The notes beneath the pieces were generated by a model, which was not told the origin of the DNA, did no database searches, and worked only from the letters and a program-made list of their open reading frames with translations. Shown here piece after piece: positions 5,368 to 5,368 of a DNA stretch of 5,368 nt; position 1 is the stretch's first letter; every line of letters begins with the position of its first letter. The DNA lies in assembly GCA_964498075.1 (NCBI GenBank), contig CAZCGA010000255.1, forward strand, positions 1 through 5,368. The letters run 5' to 3'. Position numbers and translations under genes: made by a program. This stretch comes from CAZCGA01 sp964498075. Lineage in GTDB: Bacteria > Desulfobacterota > Binatia > HRBIN30.

Positions 5368-5368
5368 G

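Noticed and set aside
1..5368. Search for mobile elements, tRNA genes, CRISPR repeats and frameshifted genes
   Set aside because: No terminal inverted repeats, transposase-like frames, cloverleaf-like sequences or spaced repeats were seen, and each main gene reads through its family motifs without interruption.

Overview
The window comes from a GC-rich bacterium (about two thirds G+C by eye, with strong third-position GC bias and long in-phase antisense shadow frames). Shine-Dalgarno-like sequences precede several of the starts. The phylum cannot be fixed from sequence alone. A class A flavin hydroxylase, a VOC-fold enzyme and a cyclase/ATPase-type TPR protein together fit a metabolically versatile soil or subsurface bacterium (Proteobacteria, Rokubacteria-like and similar lineages); this is inference.

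Layout. (1) 3-194, + strand: the 3' end of a small STAS-like protein (DUF4325 type), cut by the left edge. (2) 195-300: a 106-bp gap with a near-perfect dyad at 216-231, a candidate operator. (3) 301-4276, + strand: four consecutive enzyme genes. These are a crotonase-fold enoyl-CoA hydratase (301-1113), a VOC/extradiol-dioxygenase-like protein (1210-1824), a TfdB/PheA-type FAD aromatic monooxygenase (1832-3466) and a divergent short-chain dehydrogenase (3497-4276). The gaps are 96, 7 and 30 bp, and the 96-bp gap holds three further dyads. (4) 4306-5367, - strand: the C-terminal 353 residues of a large TPR protein of the kind found at the end of adenylate/guanylate cyclase plus AAA-ATPase regulators. 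It runs off the right edge and converges on the SDR gene with 29 bp between the stops.

The four enzymes look like one metabolic cassette. The flavoprotein would hydroxylate an aromatic substrate, the VOC protein (with the H/H/E metal triad and the Tyr of extradiol enzymes) could open or rearrange the resulting diol, and the crotonase and SDR would process later intermediates. The substrate is unknown, no CoA ligase is present in the window, and tailoring of a secondary metabolite is an alternative.

The most interesting points are the SDR, which keeps the fold and the Asn/Ser of the active site but has Ser and Arg where Tyr and Lys should be, the dyad upstream of the cassette, and the cassette itself, which I do not recognise as a described pathway. 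All complete genes read as intact; no mobile element, tRNA, rRNA or CRISPR array was seen.
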